64,000 nucleotides of DNA. It comes from Mesobacillus jeotgali (GTDB taxonomy: Bacteria > Bacillota > Bacilli > Bacillales > Cytobacillaceae). The translations under genes were made by a program, and so were the position numbers. The stretch is taken from the NCBI RefSeq assembly GCF_014856545.2, contig NZ_CP109811.1:1482001-1546000 (forward strand), written 5' to 3'. The notes beneath the pieces were generated by a model. It did no database searches and was not told the origin of the DNA. It saw only the letters and a list, made by a program, of their open reading frames with translations. Shown in pieces: positions 33,551 through 42,403 of the stretch. Position 1 is the first letter of the stretch. Each line of letters begins with the position of its first letter.

Positions 33551-34705
33551 ATGAAGAAACTTTCAAACCAAGAGATGAAAAAAATCGCCAAGAGTACATT
33601 GGCTTTGGTGCTTGCTGGAACATTTACATTTTCGCCAATTGCAATGGCAGAAGGAAACTATTCTGAGGTTGAGACTGTAGAACTGCAAAATGTCAGCCCG
33701 GAAGAGATTGAAGAAGCAAAAACACAGGTCGATGACCTTGAAGAGACAAATCCATCTTTGATTCCAGGTGACTTCTTCTATTTTGCCAAAATCGCATTGG
33801 AGAAAATAAGGCTCGCTTTTACACTTGATAATGCTAAAGAAGCAGAATTGCTTGCTACATACGCAGCAGAACGCCTTCAAGAAGCAAGTGCTTTATTCGC
33901 TGAGGGAAAAGAAGAAGAAGCCCTTAAAGTGATCGAAGCTGCTGTTGAATACATGGAATCTTCACAGGAAATTGTAGATGAGGAAGGTTCAAAGGAAGAA
34001 GATACTGACTCAGAAGAAGAAACCGGCACGGAAGAAGAAGTTAGCTCTGATGAAGAAACAGAATCTGAAGAATTAACTGAAGATGGCAATGAGCCTGCAG
34101 ATGATGTAGTCGCGGAAGAGCCAAGTGACGAAGATGCAGAAGAAGTTTCAGAGGAAGAAGAAGTTGTAAACGAAGACCCTTTCGAAGAAATTGAAGGAAT
34201 GCTCAGACAGAATATCGTAGCATTGAAAGCCGCCATGGAACACGTTGGCAATGACAATGCAAGAGCACAGCTTCAAAAGAACATTGACAAAACATACGCA
34301 AAGATGGCTAAGAAATTGGCTAAATTAGAAGGTAAATATGCAGAGAAGCCTGTTGAGGAAGAAGAAGATACCCAAACGGCTGAGCCAGTAGAATTAGAGC
34401 CGATAGTAGAGCCAGATCTTTTGCCTGCTGATGAAACACCTGCAGTTGAAGAGCCTGCTGATGAAACATTGCCTGTAAATGAGGACGCAAATGTAGTTCC
34501 AGTAGTATCGCCAAAGGCTGAAAAAGAAAAAGCTAAACAAGAGCGTAAAGCAGAAAAAGCTGCTGAAAAACAAGAGCGCAAGGAAGCTAAACAGCAAAAG
34601 AAAGCAGAAAAACAACAGGCAAAGCAGGAAAAGAAAGCAGAAAAGAAATCTAATCACCATGGAAATAAAGGCAATGGCAACGGAAAAGGCAACGATAAAA
34701 ACTAA
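33551..34705 (+). CDS. Secreted DUF5667-domain protein with acidic and basic low-complexity regions
   Basis: 384 residues. Signal peptide (~12-33, ending AMAEG). The DUF5667 domain at ~68-130 carries PGDFFYFAKIALEKIRLAFT and AELLATYAAERLQEA. A Glu/Ser/Asp-rich stretch (~135-210), a second helical part (~213-265), a Pro/Glu-rich linker and a Lys-rich tail (~325-384) ending in Gly/Asn/Lys repeats follow. The opposite charges of middle and tail suggest wall or polymer binding outside the cell. It precedes sigI-rsgI, whose RsgI tail has similar GNGKGN-type composition. Confidence 0.75.
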   Translation: MKKLSNQEMKKIAKSTLALVLAGTFTFSPIAMAEGNYSEVETVELQNVSPEEIEEAKTQVDDLEETNPSLIPGDFFYFAKIALEKIRLAFTLDNAKEAELLATYAAERLQEASALFAEGKEEEALKVIEAAVEYMESSQEIVDEEGSKEEDTDSEEETGTEEEVSSDEETESEELTEDGNEPADDVVAEEPSDEDAEEVSEEEEVVNEDPFEEIEGMLRQNIVALKAAMEHVGNDNARAQLQKNIDKTYAKMAKKLAKLEGKYAEKPVEEEEDTQTAEPVELEPIVEPDLLPADETPAVEEPADETLPVNEDANVVPVVSPKAEKEKAKQERKAEKAAEKQERKEAKQQKKAEKQQAKQEKKAEKKSNHHGNKGNGNGKGNDKN

Positions 34706-34726
34706 TGCAAAATGAACAATAGACTC

Positions 34727-34755
34727 GAAAAGATAGCCATGATTGGCTATCTTTT
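34727..34755 (+). terminator. Terminator between the DUF5667 gene and sigI
   Basis: AAGATAGCC and GGCTATCTT arms with T tail. Confidence 0.8.
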
Positions 34756-34790
34756 CACTGCCTAACCACAAAAGCATAATTGACAGACTG

Positions 34791-34799
34791 TGATATAAT
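34791..34799 (+). promoter_or_regulatory. Extended -10 promoter of sigI
   Basis: TGATATAAT (extended -10) ends 24 bp before the proposed TTG start. The predicted start site (~34806) excludes the upstream GTG at 34800 as initiation codon. Confidence 0.6.
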
Positions 34800-34823
34800 G
34801 TGGGAAGAAAAGAGGTGAGGCTA

Positions 34824-35570
34824 TTGCTAAGTTTATTGTTCATGGCAAAGAAAAAGCGCAGGCCGCTGGAAGAAACCGTAGAAAAGATCCACCAGGGGGA
34901 TGTTGCTTTAAGAGAAGAATTAATTGATTCTTACAAGCCATTTATTGCAAAGACTGTTTCGTCTGTCTGCAAGAGATACATACATGAGTCGGACGATGAA
35001 TTTAGCATTGGCCTCATCGCTTTTAATGAGGCAATCCAGAAATATTCATCTGAAAAAGGGAATTCATTATTAAGCTTTGCAGAAGTCATGATTAAGCGAA
35101 GGGTAATTGATTATATCCGCCAGCAGAGCCGGAATCAAAACCTGAGCTTCCATATATCGAATGACCCGACTGAGGAAGAACAACAGAGGTCGACGATTGA
35201 AGATGAGCTTTCTCTTGATGAGTTTAGAAAGAAAACTGAACAGGAACTCAGAAGAGAAGAAATCATTCAATTCCAGGGTATCCTGAAAGATTTCGACCTA
35301 TCTTTCCAGGACTTGCTCGAGCAGTCGCCTAAACATGCAGATGCGCGTAAAAACGCCATGCTTGTTGCAAAATCAATGGTTGAAAACGAGGAGTTAAAGA
35401 ATTTGCTTCTTGATAAAAAACGCTTGCCAATCAAGCAATTAGAAGACATGGTCAATGTCAGCAGAAAAACCATAGAGAGAAACAGAAAATATATTATTGC
35501 AATTGCACTTATTTTAATTGGGGATTATGTATATCTAAAGGATTATATTAAAGGGGTGTTAGAGACATGA
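34824..35570 (+). CDS. sigI: RNA polymerase sigma factor SigI
   Basis: 248 residues (B. subtilis SigI 251). Diagnostic stretches: YKPFIAKTVSSVCKRYI, DDEFSIGLIAFNEAIQKYS, FAEVMIKRRVIDYIRQQ and the C-terminal VSRKTIERNRKYIIAIALILIGDYVYLKDYIKG. The TTG start matches the LLSLLF beginning of homologues and follows AGAGGTGAGG. SigI governs heat and cell-wall stress genes in Bacillus. Its stop overlaps rsgI (ATGA), giving translational coupling with its anti-sigma. Confidence 0.95.
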   Translation: MLSLLFMAKKKRRPLEETVEKIHQGDVALREELIDSYKPFIAKTVSSVCKRYIHESDDEFSIGLIAFNEAIQKYSSEKGNSLLSFAEVMIKRRVIDYIRQQSRNQNLSFHISNDPTEEEQQRSTIEDELSLDEFRKKTEQELRREEIIQFQGILKDFDLSFQDLLEQSPKHADARKNAMLVAKSMVENEELKNLLLDKKRLPIKQLEDMVNVSRKTIERNRKYIIAIALILIGDYVYLKDYIKGVLET

Positions 35571-36628
35571 GAAAAGGGGTTATCCTTGAAATCAATGATC
35601 TTTACCTAACATTGTTGACCCCCGAAGGCGAGTTTTTACGGGCCCGAAAGCTTCAACAAGATTATCAGGTAGGAGAAGAAATTCACTTTTTTCCAGAAAC
35701 GCTAACAGTTAAAAAGAAAAGATTCAATCTATCGTTTTTAAATAGCTTTAAGACAAGAAGTATTGCGCTTGCAGCAGTATTCATGCTTGCGATGACTGCG
35801 CTTGTTCCTGCGTACCAAAACGGACAGGTTTACGCTTATATGTCCATTGATGTTAATCCAAGCATTGAACTGGCAGTAAATGATGATTTAAAGGTCCTTC
35901 GTATGAAAGGGTATAATCCTGAAGGGGAAGAAATCATAGCGGAGATAAAAGACTGGAAGAAGAAGGATGCAGCGACGGTGGCAGAAATGATCCTTGAGGA
36001 AATCGAGGAAGAGGGATTCTTCAAAGAAAAGAATGATGTTGTCATCGCAACGGTCCATAATAAAAAGGCAAAAGAATCTGTTGATCAAAAGTTAGAAAAA
36101 AAGATATCTGAAATTAAAAAATCAAAACAAGATGAAGACCTGAATTTCAAGGTTATGGAGGCCACAAGTGAAGACAGGGAGAAGGCCCAAAAGCAGGGTG
36201 TAACAACGGGTGTATACAAGGAAAAGCAAAAAGATATACCAAGGCCTGCAGTAAAGCCTGCTGACAAGCTTAAAAAAGCCAACCCAGAGCCTGGCAAGAA
36301 AAAACCTGCTGAAACTGTTGTTCCACAACCTGAAAAGAAGGTACCGCCAGGTCAGGATAAGAAGAATAATCCTGAAGTTCCGAAAGGGAAATCGAACAAA
36401 GAAAAACCGTCCGTACCTGAAAAAGGCAAAGGAAACAGCAATAAAGACAAAAACAATAATGGCCAGGGCAACAACAAACAGGCTAATAAGAGCAACAAGA
36501 AAAATAACGGTGTTGATCAGGACGGCAAGCAATATAAAAATGAAAAAAAGCCTGACACACAGCAGGGACCCAGCAGCAAGAACAGGGGACAAGCAGGAAA
36601 AAATAAAGACAATCCTGGCAAAAAATAG
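35567..36628 (+). CDS. rsgI: Anti-sigma-I factor RsgI
   Basis: 353 residues. The N-terminal RsgI domain (~1-55) binds SigI in the cytosol; one transmembrane helix lies at ~65-82. Just outside, YMSIDVNPSIELAVN contains the Asn97-Pro98 bond, the conserved site of spontaneous cleavage in RsgI proteins. Residues ~215-353 are a Lys/Asn/Pro/Gly-rich disordered tail ending in NPGKK. The tail probably senses the wall or an extracellular polymer. Transcribed with sigI, ends at a strong terminator. Confidence 0.93.
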   Translation: MRKGVILEINDLYLTLLTPEGEFLRARKLQQDYQVGEEIHFFPETLTVKKKRFNLSFLNSFKTRSIALAAVFMLAMTALVPAYQNGQVYAYMSIDVNPSIELAVNDDLKVLRMKGYNPEGEEIIAEIKDWKKKDAATVAEMILEEIEEEGFFKEKNDVVIATVHNKKAKESVDQKLEKKISEIKKSKQDEDLNFKVMEATSEDREKAQKQGVTTGVYKEKQKDIPRPAVKPADKLKKANPEPGKKKPAETVVPQPEKKVPPGQDKKNNPEVPKGKSNKEKPSVPEKGKGNSNKDKNNNGQGNNKQANKSNKKNNGVDQDGKQYKNEKKPDTQQGPSSKNRGQAGKNKDNPGKK

Positions 36629-36635
36629 CCAATTT

Positions 36636-36667
36636 TAAAAAGTCCGGAATTCAATCCGGACTTTTTT
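36636..36667 (+). terminator. sigI-rsgI terminator
   Basis: AAAAAGTCCGGA and TCCGGACTTTTTT arms with a 6-nt loop. Confidence 0.9.
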
Positions 36668-36732
36668 CCATGCTCATATTCAATTGTTTGTGGAGATATT
36701 GGATATCCTAAACCATAGCCAAAATCTTTAAT

Positions 36733-36933
36733 TTATTGTTTGTTTTGTCCTGAGAGCTGTGCCTGTGCCTGCTGCACCAGTCGTTTAGTGATCTCTCCGC
36801 CAACTGAACCGTTTGCTCTGGAAACCGTATCGGAACCGAGATTAACCCCGAATTCCTGAGCAATCTCATATTTAACCTGGTCCATGAATTGTTCAACGCC
36901 AGGAACAAGCAATTTATTTGAATTTCGAGCCAT
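36733..36933 (-). CDS. Alpha/beta-type small acid-soluble spore protein
   Basis: 66 residues with both SASP signatures: [10 protein letters not shown] (containing the GPR protease site EFG) and [16 protein letters not shown]. Coats and protects spore DNA; synthesised in the forespore under SigG. ATG 36933 follows AAAGGAG at nine-base spacing, whereas the upstream TTG overlaps it. A perfect inverted repeat sits in the 5' leader. No convincing SigG promoter was found. Confidence 0.95.
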   Translation of the reverse strand: MARNSNKLLVPGVEQFMDQVKYEIAQEFGVNLGSDTVSRANGSVGGEITKRLVQQAQAQLSGQNKQ

Positions 36934-36957
36934 TTTTGTTTTCAACTCCTTTGATAG

Positions 36958-36983
36958 TTTACAGAGGTATTTTTCTCTGTAAA
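36958..36983 (-). promoter_or_regulatory. Perfect inverted repeat in the SASP gene leader
   Basis: TTTACAGAG and CTCTGTAAA, 8-nt loop, placed just 5' of the SASP ribosome-binding site. Could be an mRNA-stabilising hairpin or an operator. Confidence 0.5.
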
Positions 36984-37213
36984 GTTAGTTTGAGCAAAGA
37001 ATGTAAGTTCATGAATGGTAATCTTTTATCCTTTTGGTTTTTGTTTACCATATTAATTTTAAGTCTTTTTTGGTGATAGGCCAGGCTTTAGGGTAAAGTT
37101 GAACTTGAAGGAATGGAGAATGGGACTTTCAATCGCAAGAAAGTACTTTATTAATCAGATGATATTCTTTATCATAGGTATGTATATGAATGAGGGCTGA
37201 AAGGATAGCAATT

Positions 37214-38569
37214 ATGTGGATTAATATTAGAAGAAGGTTAGACAAATTATCACCTGCGCAAATTATTGTTGCGTATTATTTGATAGCGGTAGTTGTCTCG
37301 ATGAGCTTATTAAGTTTGCCTGTTGCCATACAGCCCGGGGCAAAGTGGTCATTCATGGATGCATTATTCACAGCTGCCAGTGCCGTCAGTGTGACTGGAT
37401 TATCAGTTATTACGGTACGTGATACCTTTACGGTGCCGGGAATCTTTATTCTTATGTTTGTCCTGCAGTTCGGCGGAATTGGTGTTATGGCGCTTGGCAC
37501 TTTCTTCTGGTTGATCATAAGGAAGAAAATAGGCCTGAAGGAACGCAGATTGATTATGATGGACCAGAACCAGACTTCCATGTCAGGACTCGTGAAACTG
37601 CTGAAAGAAATTCTTTTGATCATTGTCATTATTGAAATTATTGGTGCGCTTCTATTAGGTTTATATTTCTTGAAATACTTTCCGACATGGCAAGAAGCTT
37701 TTCTCCATGGCTTGTTTGCATCTGTAAGTGCCACTACAAATGGAGGGTTTGATATTACTGGGGCCTCACTGATTCCATATGCTCAGGATTATTTTGTGGT
37801 TACAATCAATATGCTATTGATTACTCTTGGTGCAATTGGTTTCCCGGTGCTGGTTGAATTGAAAAGTTTCCTTTTCAGAAACAAAAAAAACGGGCCGTTC
37901 CGATTCTCACTATTCCTTAAGATTACAACTCTTACGTTCCTCGGCCTTCTAATTTTTGGAACAGTTGCAATCTGGGGTTTGGAATATAATCATTTCCTAT
38001 CCGATAAATCTTTGCTGGATTCATTCTTTTATGCGTTTTTCCAGTCTACCACAACCAGAAGCGGTGGATTGGCGACAATGGATGTTAATGATTTTACAGA
38101 CCCTACATTGTTTTTGATGGCAGCTTTGATGTTCATCGGGGCATCACCAAGCTCGGTCGGCGGTGGGATCCGAACAACAACTTTCGCGCTAAACCTCTTA
38201 TTCCTTTACCATTTTGCGCGAGGAAGGCGAGCAATTAAAATATTTAACAGAGAATTGCACCAGGATGATATTATCAAGTCTTTGGTTGTTTCCATTATGG
38301 CTGTTCTTATATGTTTCTTTGCGGTCCTTATCTTGATGGTGACAGAGAATCAATCCTTGTTGGCCATTATTTTTGAAGTTGCATCTGCTTTCGGAACAAC
38401 AGGCCTATCCATGGGCATCACGCCAGAGCTTTCAAATATCGGAAAAATGGTTCTGATCATCTTGATGTTCATCGGAAGAGTTGGAGTCATATCCTTCTTG
38501 TTGATCATTGGCGGAAAAACAGAGAAAGAAAGCGTTCATTATCCAAAAGAGCGTGTGATAATAGGGTAA
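37214..38569 (+). CDS. Ktr-type potassium uptake channel subunit (KtrB/KtrD family)
   Basis: 451 residues with four M1-P-M2 repeats. The selectivity-filter glycines sit in SVTGLSVIT, TNGGFDITG, TRSGGLAT and GTTGLSMG. N-terminal LDKLSPAQIIVAYY is typical of KtrB/KtrD. It works with a cytosolic KtrA/KtrC RCK subunit, which is not encoded here, as with B. subtilis ktrD. ATG 37214 has AAAGGAT upstream and gives the family start; an upstream ATG at 37190 is possible. No c-di-AMP riboswitch is seen in the ~280-bp leader. Confidence 0.9.
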   Translation: MWINIRRRLDKLSPAQIIVAYYLIAVVVSMSLLSLPVAIQPGAKWSFMDALFTAASAVSVTGLSVITVRDTFTVPGIFILMFVLQFGGIGVMALGTFFWLIIRKKIGLKERRLIMMDQNQTSMSGLVKLLKEILLIIVIIEIIGALLLGLYFLKYFPTWQEAFLHGLFASVSATTNGGFDITGASLIPYAQDYFVVTINMLLITLGAIGFPVLVELKSFLFRNKKNGPFRFSLFLKITTLTFLGLLIFGTVAIWGLEYNHFLSDKSLLDSFFYAFFQSTTTRSGGLATMDVNDFTDPTLFLMAALMFIGASPSSVGGGIRTTTFALNLLFLYHFARGRRAIKIFNRELHQDDIIKSLVVSIMAVLICFFAVLILMVTENQSLLAIIFEVASAFGTTGLSMGITPELSNIGKMVLIILMFIGRVGVISFLLIIGGKTEKESVHYPKERVIIG

Positions 38570-38580
38570 TGATTTATATC

Positions 38581-38610
38581 AAAAAATCCGGGATATCCCG
38601 GATTTTTTTT
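38581..38610 (+). terminator. ktr terminator
   Basis: AAAAAATCCGGG and CCCGGATTTTTTTT form an almost loopless perfect hairpin; also suitable for the opposing gene. Confidence 0.9.
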
Positions 38611-38630
38611 GTTCACTTTCAAGAGCTTTA

Positions 38631-38978
38631 TTAATCTTGGCCTTTGCTTACGTCCTTTGTAGGGTGCATGAATGGATAGCCCTGCGGTTTTCTTTTTTCC
38701 TCAAGAAGCTCTCTGTTTTCTGCTGTATTCCAACCGATATCGTTGGTCGGATGGACCCATTCATCGCCAGCCATGACAGCGGGATCCGTCTCGTCAGTCC
38801 AATTCTCGAGCGGGGAGTTTTCTGATGCGTATAGACTGTCCCCGATGATGACTCCATGCTCATTTTTGAACGGAGCCTTCATATCGATTCCAGTATCCTT
38901 GAAGCTTGGAGCATTAATTTGATGAGGCAAGGTTTCTTCGATATCCAATGGTTTCAGGTCCCGGTCTTTTTCATCCAT
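38631..38978 (-). CDS. DUF3905-family protein
   Basis: 115 residues, acidic, soluble, rich in short conserved blocks (LPHQINAPSFKDTGIDM, GDSLYASENSPLENWTDETDP, GDEWVHPTNDIGWNTAENRELL). I recognise these as the DUF3905 family found in spore-forming Bacillaceae. The function is unknown. AAAAGGAGGAGC precedes ATG. Single gene. Confidence 0.72.
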   Translation of the reverse strand: MDEKDRDLKPLDIEETLPHQINAPSFKDTGIDMKAPFKNEHGVIIGDSLYASENSPLENWTDETDPAVMAGDEWVHPTNDIGWNTAENRELLEEKRKPQGYPFMHPTKDVSKGQD

Positions 38979-39115
38979 TTAAGCTCCTCCTTTTTAAGCT
39001 TATTTTTTGTTTCATTCCGGTTTTTATCAGAAAATCACTATTGTAAATTTAGGTAATCAATTCAGTACATAGCTAATCGTGTATTGAAAAAAATAGAAGT
39101 ATGGAGGTGGTTAAA

Positions 39116-39277
39116 ATGGCTAAGAGGAAGGCAGAAAGAAATGCTTTGGCTAAATATACAAATACACCTAAGAAAAATCTTCAGGAAAGCGAATTTTCTG
39201 CAGAGTTTGCCCATGGAGAAGATCCGGGCAAATTCGCGAACAGAAATTCAAAGCAAGGCAGGAAAGGAAGATCATGA
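39116..39277 (+). CDS. Small basic protein, possible spore protein (first of a coupled pair)
   Basis: 53 residues, Lys/Arg-rich N-terminus and C-terminus around an acidic core SEFSAEFAHGEDPGKF. Composition and the EF(S/G)xEF motif resemble short gamma/minor SASP-like proteins (SspO/YfhD style), but I cannot place it in a named family. ATGGAGGTGG precedes the start. The stop overlaps the next start (ATGA), so the two are coupled. Confidence 0.6.
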   Translation: MAKRKAERNALAKYTNTPKKNLQESEFSAEFAHGEDPGKFANRNSKQGRKGRS

Positions 39278-39420
39278 TGAAAAAGCATGAAGGACGGCAC
39301 CAAAAGCCGCTGAACGTCGAATTTGGCATGGAGTTTGGCGATATAAATGCAGGAAAACTTTATGAACTCCCTTTTAATAGCAAAAAGTCGAAAATGAAAG
39401 CAGATAAAGATTGTAAATGA
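39274..39420 (+). CDS. Small basic protein, possible spore protein (second of a coupled pair)
   Basis: 48 residues (or 47 from the second ATG) with the core NVEFGMEFGDINAGKL. This aligns with the EFSAEFAHGEDPGKF core of the preceding protein: EF-x2-EF-x5-7-GK. CAGGAAAGGAAG precedes it. EFG-type cores recall GPR-cleaved SASPs, so a role in the spore is a reasonable guess only. Confidence 0.55.
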   Translation: MMKKHEGRHQKPLNVEFGMEFGDINAGKLYELPFNSKKSKMKADKDCK

Positions 39421-39428
39421 ACATAAGT

Positions 39429-39456
39429 AAAAAGCCGGCTGTGTTAAGCCGGCTTT
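39429..39456. terminator. Bidirectional hairpin between convergent genes
   Basis: AAAGCCGGCT and AGCCGGCTTT arms; overlaps the last codons of the minus-strand radical SAM gene. Confidence 0.75.
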
Positions 39457-41204
39457 ACATCTTTCATCTTAAAAGTGAAGAATTGAGGATGCTCCATTTT
39501 AGAATCAAAATAAACAAGCATGTATGAAGAAGAATGCTCAATTTCGCCATCTTCAATAAATGTCTCGAGATCAATGTTAATATTCTCAAGCAGTGTATGC
39601 TTATATAAATCTTTTTCACTAATGTTCAATTCGGAGTACTGATGGCCAAGGGCTTCAGGTTTATGGATGATGCCGCGGTACAATTCGGAACGCTCTTGTT
39701 TGTCCAGACTTAGTTCCCACCATGGCTTTCTTGGTTTGTATTTCATGCTGGCAAGATAATCATACTTCATCAGGCTTTCAATTGCTTCAAGATTATCTAC
39801 ACCTTTTTCCTGAAGAAAGCTAAACAGCCTTTTGAACAAGTCTTCGAGCTGATGGCCAATCCGGGACCAGCCTTTTGTCTCCCAATAAGAACCGAAATCC
39901 TGGAAGAAGTCAAATGGCGATGGGAATACCTTTGTAACAAGATATTCAATGGTACGATCCATCCGGTGGTCATTCCAATATTTCTCAAGTACATCTTCAA
40001 CCTGCTTAATCCTGATGATGTCATTGAAATTAAGGACATTATTCCCAAGGATTTCATACGGTGAATGATCCATATACACGTAATCATGTTGTTCAGCTCT
40101 CAGTCTCAAACCCGTCCCTCTAAGCATCTTCAGGAAGCCAAGCTGCAATTCTTCAGGACGCATGGCAAACACATCATTGAACGTTTTTTTGAACGACTGA
40201 TAATCTTCTTCCGGCAGGCCAGCGATTAAATCAAGATGCTGATCAATTTTTCCGCCATCCTTGACCATAGTTACGGTACGCTTCAGCTTATCGAAATTCT
40301 GTTTCCTCATGACCAGTTCGTTTGTGTAATCATTAGTCGACTGGACTCCGATTTCGAAGCGGAACAACCCGGCAGGCGCCTCCTGGTTCAGGAATTCAAT
40401 GACCTCAGGGCGCATGATATCAGCAGTGATCTCAAATTGGAACACCGTCCCAGGCAAGTGCTCATCAATCAGGAAACGGAACATTTCCATTGCGTAGCTG
40501 CGGCTGATATTGAACGTTCTGTCGACGAATTTGATTGTCTTTGCTCCGTTTGACATTAAGTAACGGATATCCTCCTTGACCTTCTCCCGGTCGAAGTACC
40601 GGACCCCAACTTCAATCGAGGAAAGGCAAAACTGGCAGCTGAACGGGCAGCCGCGGCTTGTTTCCAAATAAGTGACCCTTTTAGCTAGATGGGGAAGGTC
40701 AGCTTCAAAACGATATGGAGACGGAAGTTCTTTCAAATCCAGCTTATTGCGCTGGGGATTCATTTGGATGATGTCGTTTTTTCGGTAAGCTATGCCAGGT
40801 ACTTCGGAAAAATCCGTTCCTGAAGCTAGTGCAGAAAGGAGCTGCTTGAATGTCTGCTCACCTTCACCGATGACGATGAAATCAAACTCCGGCACTTCCT
40901 TCATCCATTCCTGGACGTCGTAAGTAACCTCTGGTCCCCCTGCAATGATTTTTATTTCAGGATTGATTTTCTTAATCATCTTGATGACTTTAATGGTTTC
41001 TTCAATATTCCAAATGTAGCAGCTGAACCCAATAACATCTGGCTGCTTTTGAACCAAATCCGAGACAATATTTATTGCAGGGTCTTTGATTGTATATTCA
41101 ACAAGCGTCACGTCAAACTCCGGCTGAGCATATGCCTTAAGGTATCTTATTGCAAGGTTTGTGTGTATATATTTCGCGTTAAGCGTTGTTAAAACTATTT
41201 TCAT
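39444..41204 (-). CDS. B12-binding-domain radical SAM protein with DUF4080-like C-terminus
   Basis: 586 residues. N-terminal cobalamin-binding-like fold (~1-135: VLTTLNAKYIHTNLAIRYLK, DVIGFSCYIWN, GGPEVTYD, IGEGEQTF). Radical SAM core from ~165 with CxxxCxxC in GCPFSCQFC and the LETSRG strand. The C-terminal ~200 residues are family-specific. These enzymes do methyl transfers or C-C chemistry; this branch is widespread in Bacillus without known substrate. ATG 41204 is chosen for its AAAGGAG site; the longer frame lacks one. Oxygen-sensitive [4Fe-4S] cluster expected. Confidence 0.85.
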   Translation of the reverse strand: MKIVLTTLNAKYIHTNLAIRYLKAYAQPEFDVTLVEYTIKDPAINIVSDLVQKQPDVIGFSCYIWNIEETIKVIKMIKKINPEIKIIAGGPEVTYDVQEWMKEVPEFDFIVIGEGEQTFKQLLSALASGTDFSEVPGIAYRKNDIIQMNPQRNKLDLKELPSPYRFEADLPHLAKRVTYLETSRGCPFSCQFCLSSIEVGVRYFDREKVKEDIRYLMSNGAKTIKFVDRTFNISRSYAMEMFRFLIDEHLPGTVFQFEITADIMRPEVIEFLNQEAPAGLFRFEIGVQSTNDYTNELVMRKQNFDKLKRTVTMVKDGGKIDQHLDLIAGLPEEDYQSFKKTFNDVFAMRPEELQLGFLKMLRGTGLRLRAEQHDYVYMDHSPYEILGNNVLNFNDIIRIKQVEDVLEKYWNDHRMDRTIEYLVTKVFPSPFDFFQDFGSYWETKGWSRIGHQLEDLFKRLFSFLQEKGVDNLEAIESLMKYDYLASMKYKPRKPWWELSLDKQERSELYRGIIHKPEALGHQYSELNISEKDLYKHTLLENINIDLETFIEDGEIEHSSSYMLVYFDSKMEHPQFFTFKMKDVKPA

Positions 41205-41304
41205 TGAAATAATCTCCTTTGTAAAAATCCAGCAGCAAATCAACTTTAAATTATATCTCAGTTTGGACAAAAAAGACAGGTGGAATGCAGTTGAAGATAA
41301 AGGA

Positions 41305-41333
41305 AAAGAGCCATTCTTGAAGAATGGCTCTTT
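41305..41333 (-). terminator. Terminator of the acyltransferase gene
   Basis: AAAGAGCCATTCT and AGAATGGCTCTTT arms with T tail on the minus strand. Confidence 0.8.
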
Positions 41334-41356
41334 CTATTCTTGATATTTCGGAATGT

Positions 41357-42403
41357 CTAATTACTCAACATCTTCCTTCTATAGAACCTCAGGATGGCTG
41401 TGAACCGGGTTTTGAGCCGGTTGATTCTTGAAGTTTTGAATTCGATCAGCGGCTGTGCGATTGCTGCAGCGTACTTGCTGGACAACAGGAAGGTCAGCAG
41501 GAGTGCGATGACAGCCAGCAAAAGGATACGTTCAGGACTATGGAAGAAGTTCTGAACTTCGCTTTCGCGGAAGGTTCGTACAAAAAATCCGTGCAGCAAG
41601 TAGACATAAAGCGTATTCTTCCCAAGGTTTGTAAAGAAATATTGTTTCTTTGGAACGATGGTCAAGAAGCTGAACACCATTAGCAGACTTAATAGATAGA
41701 AGCCTAATCGTGTTAGCATGCTTGATATTGAAGCTGCTTCCATTATTGAATAAGGTTTTGAACCAAGGAGCCATTTATAATCTATTTCCGGGTTGAACAA
41801 GAATCCTAAAAACACTACAGTGAAGACCGCCAATGCTCCAATTTTGAAGGCGGGCCTCGTCAATGTTTTTATATGGTCCTTCGTTAAATGGTACCCAAGC
41901 AGGAACAATGGAAAGAAGACAAAAGTCCTCGAAAGGCTCAGATAGTTGGAAATCCAGTCTACATATCCGACACCCAATCCCAATCCAAAAGCAATCAACA
42001 GTCCAACTGGTGCCTTAAGTTTTGAAAAACCAATCAGCATAATGTTCCAACAGAATAAGCTGATCAAAAACCATAGAGACCAATGAGGGTTCAATGGATC
42101 CATCGTAAAAGTAGACTTGCTGTAAAGGAAATAATAAAAAATAGAATAGATAAGCTGAAAAATAAAATATGGCAATATTAACTTTTTGGCTATTTTCATT
42201 ACATAGCCTTTTTTATTGAAGCCTCTTGCAAAAAATCCCGAAACAAGAATGAAGGCCGGCATATGGAATGTATAAATGACTTTATAAATATTGTAAATCA
42301 TTTCATTGTCTTCAATGAACGAGCGCAAAAGATGGCCAAATACGACGAAAAAAATCAAGATGAACTTGGCATTGTCAAAGTAGTAATCTCGCTGTTGTTT
42401 CAT
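41357..42403 (-). CDS. Acyltransferase-3 family integral membrane protein
   Basis: 348 residues, about ten transmembrane helices. N-terminal YYFDNAKFILIFFVVFGHLL carries the family's conserved His; YTFHMPAFILVSGFFARGF is the second landmark. Acyltransferase-3 proteins O-acetylate exopolysaccharide, peptidoglycan or lipid-linked sugars; this subgroup resembles OatA-less or fucose-4-O-acetylase-like forms. The C-terminus is a basic cytosolic tail. GGGAGGAAAT precedes ATG. Single gene; acceptor unknown. Confidence 0.82.
   Translation of the reverse strand: MKQQRDYYFDNAKFILIFFVVFGHLLRSFIEDNEMIYNIYKVIYTFHMPAFILVSGFFARGFNKKGYVMKIAKKLILPYFIFQLIYSIFYYFLYSKSTFTMDPLNPHWSLWFLISLFCWNIMLIGFSKLKAPVGLLIAFGLGLGVGYVDWISNYLSLSRTFVFFPLFLLGYHLTKDHIKTLTRPAFKIGALAVFTVVFLGFLFNPEIDYKWLLGSKPYSIMEAASISSMLTRLGFYLLSLLMVFSFLTIVPKKQYFFTNLGKNTLYVYLLHGFFVRTFRESEVQNFFHSPERILLLAVIALLLTFLLSSKYAAAIAQPLIEFKTSRINRLKTRFTAILRFYRRKMLSN

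Noticed and set aside
33877..34257. 126-codon Ser-rich frame antisense to the DUF5667 gene
   Set aside because: Reverse reading of GAA/GAG-rich acidic codons; no start signal.
34779..34799. TTGACA near TATAAT before sigI taken as a -35/-10 pair
   Set aside because: Spacing is only about 8 bp, too short for SigA; the extended -10 TGATATAAT is the better explanation.
36122..36592. 156-codon hydrophobic frame antisense to the RsgI tail
   Set aside because: The Lys/Asn-rich codons of rsgI read backwards as Leu/Phe/Val-rich sequence; an artefact of composition.
36085..36638. Overlapping plus-strand frame at the end of rsgI (36318-36638)
   Set aside because: Out-of-frame shadow of the low-complexity RsgI tail, without a start site of its own.
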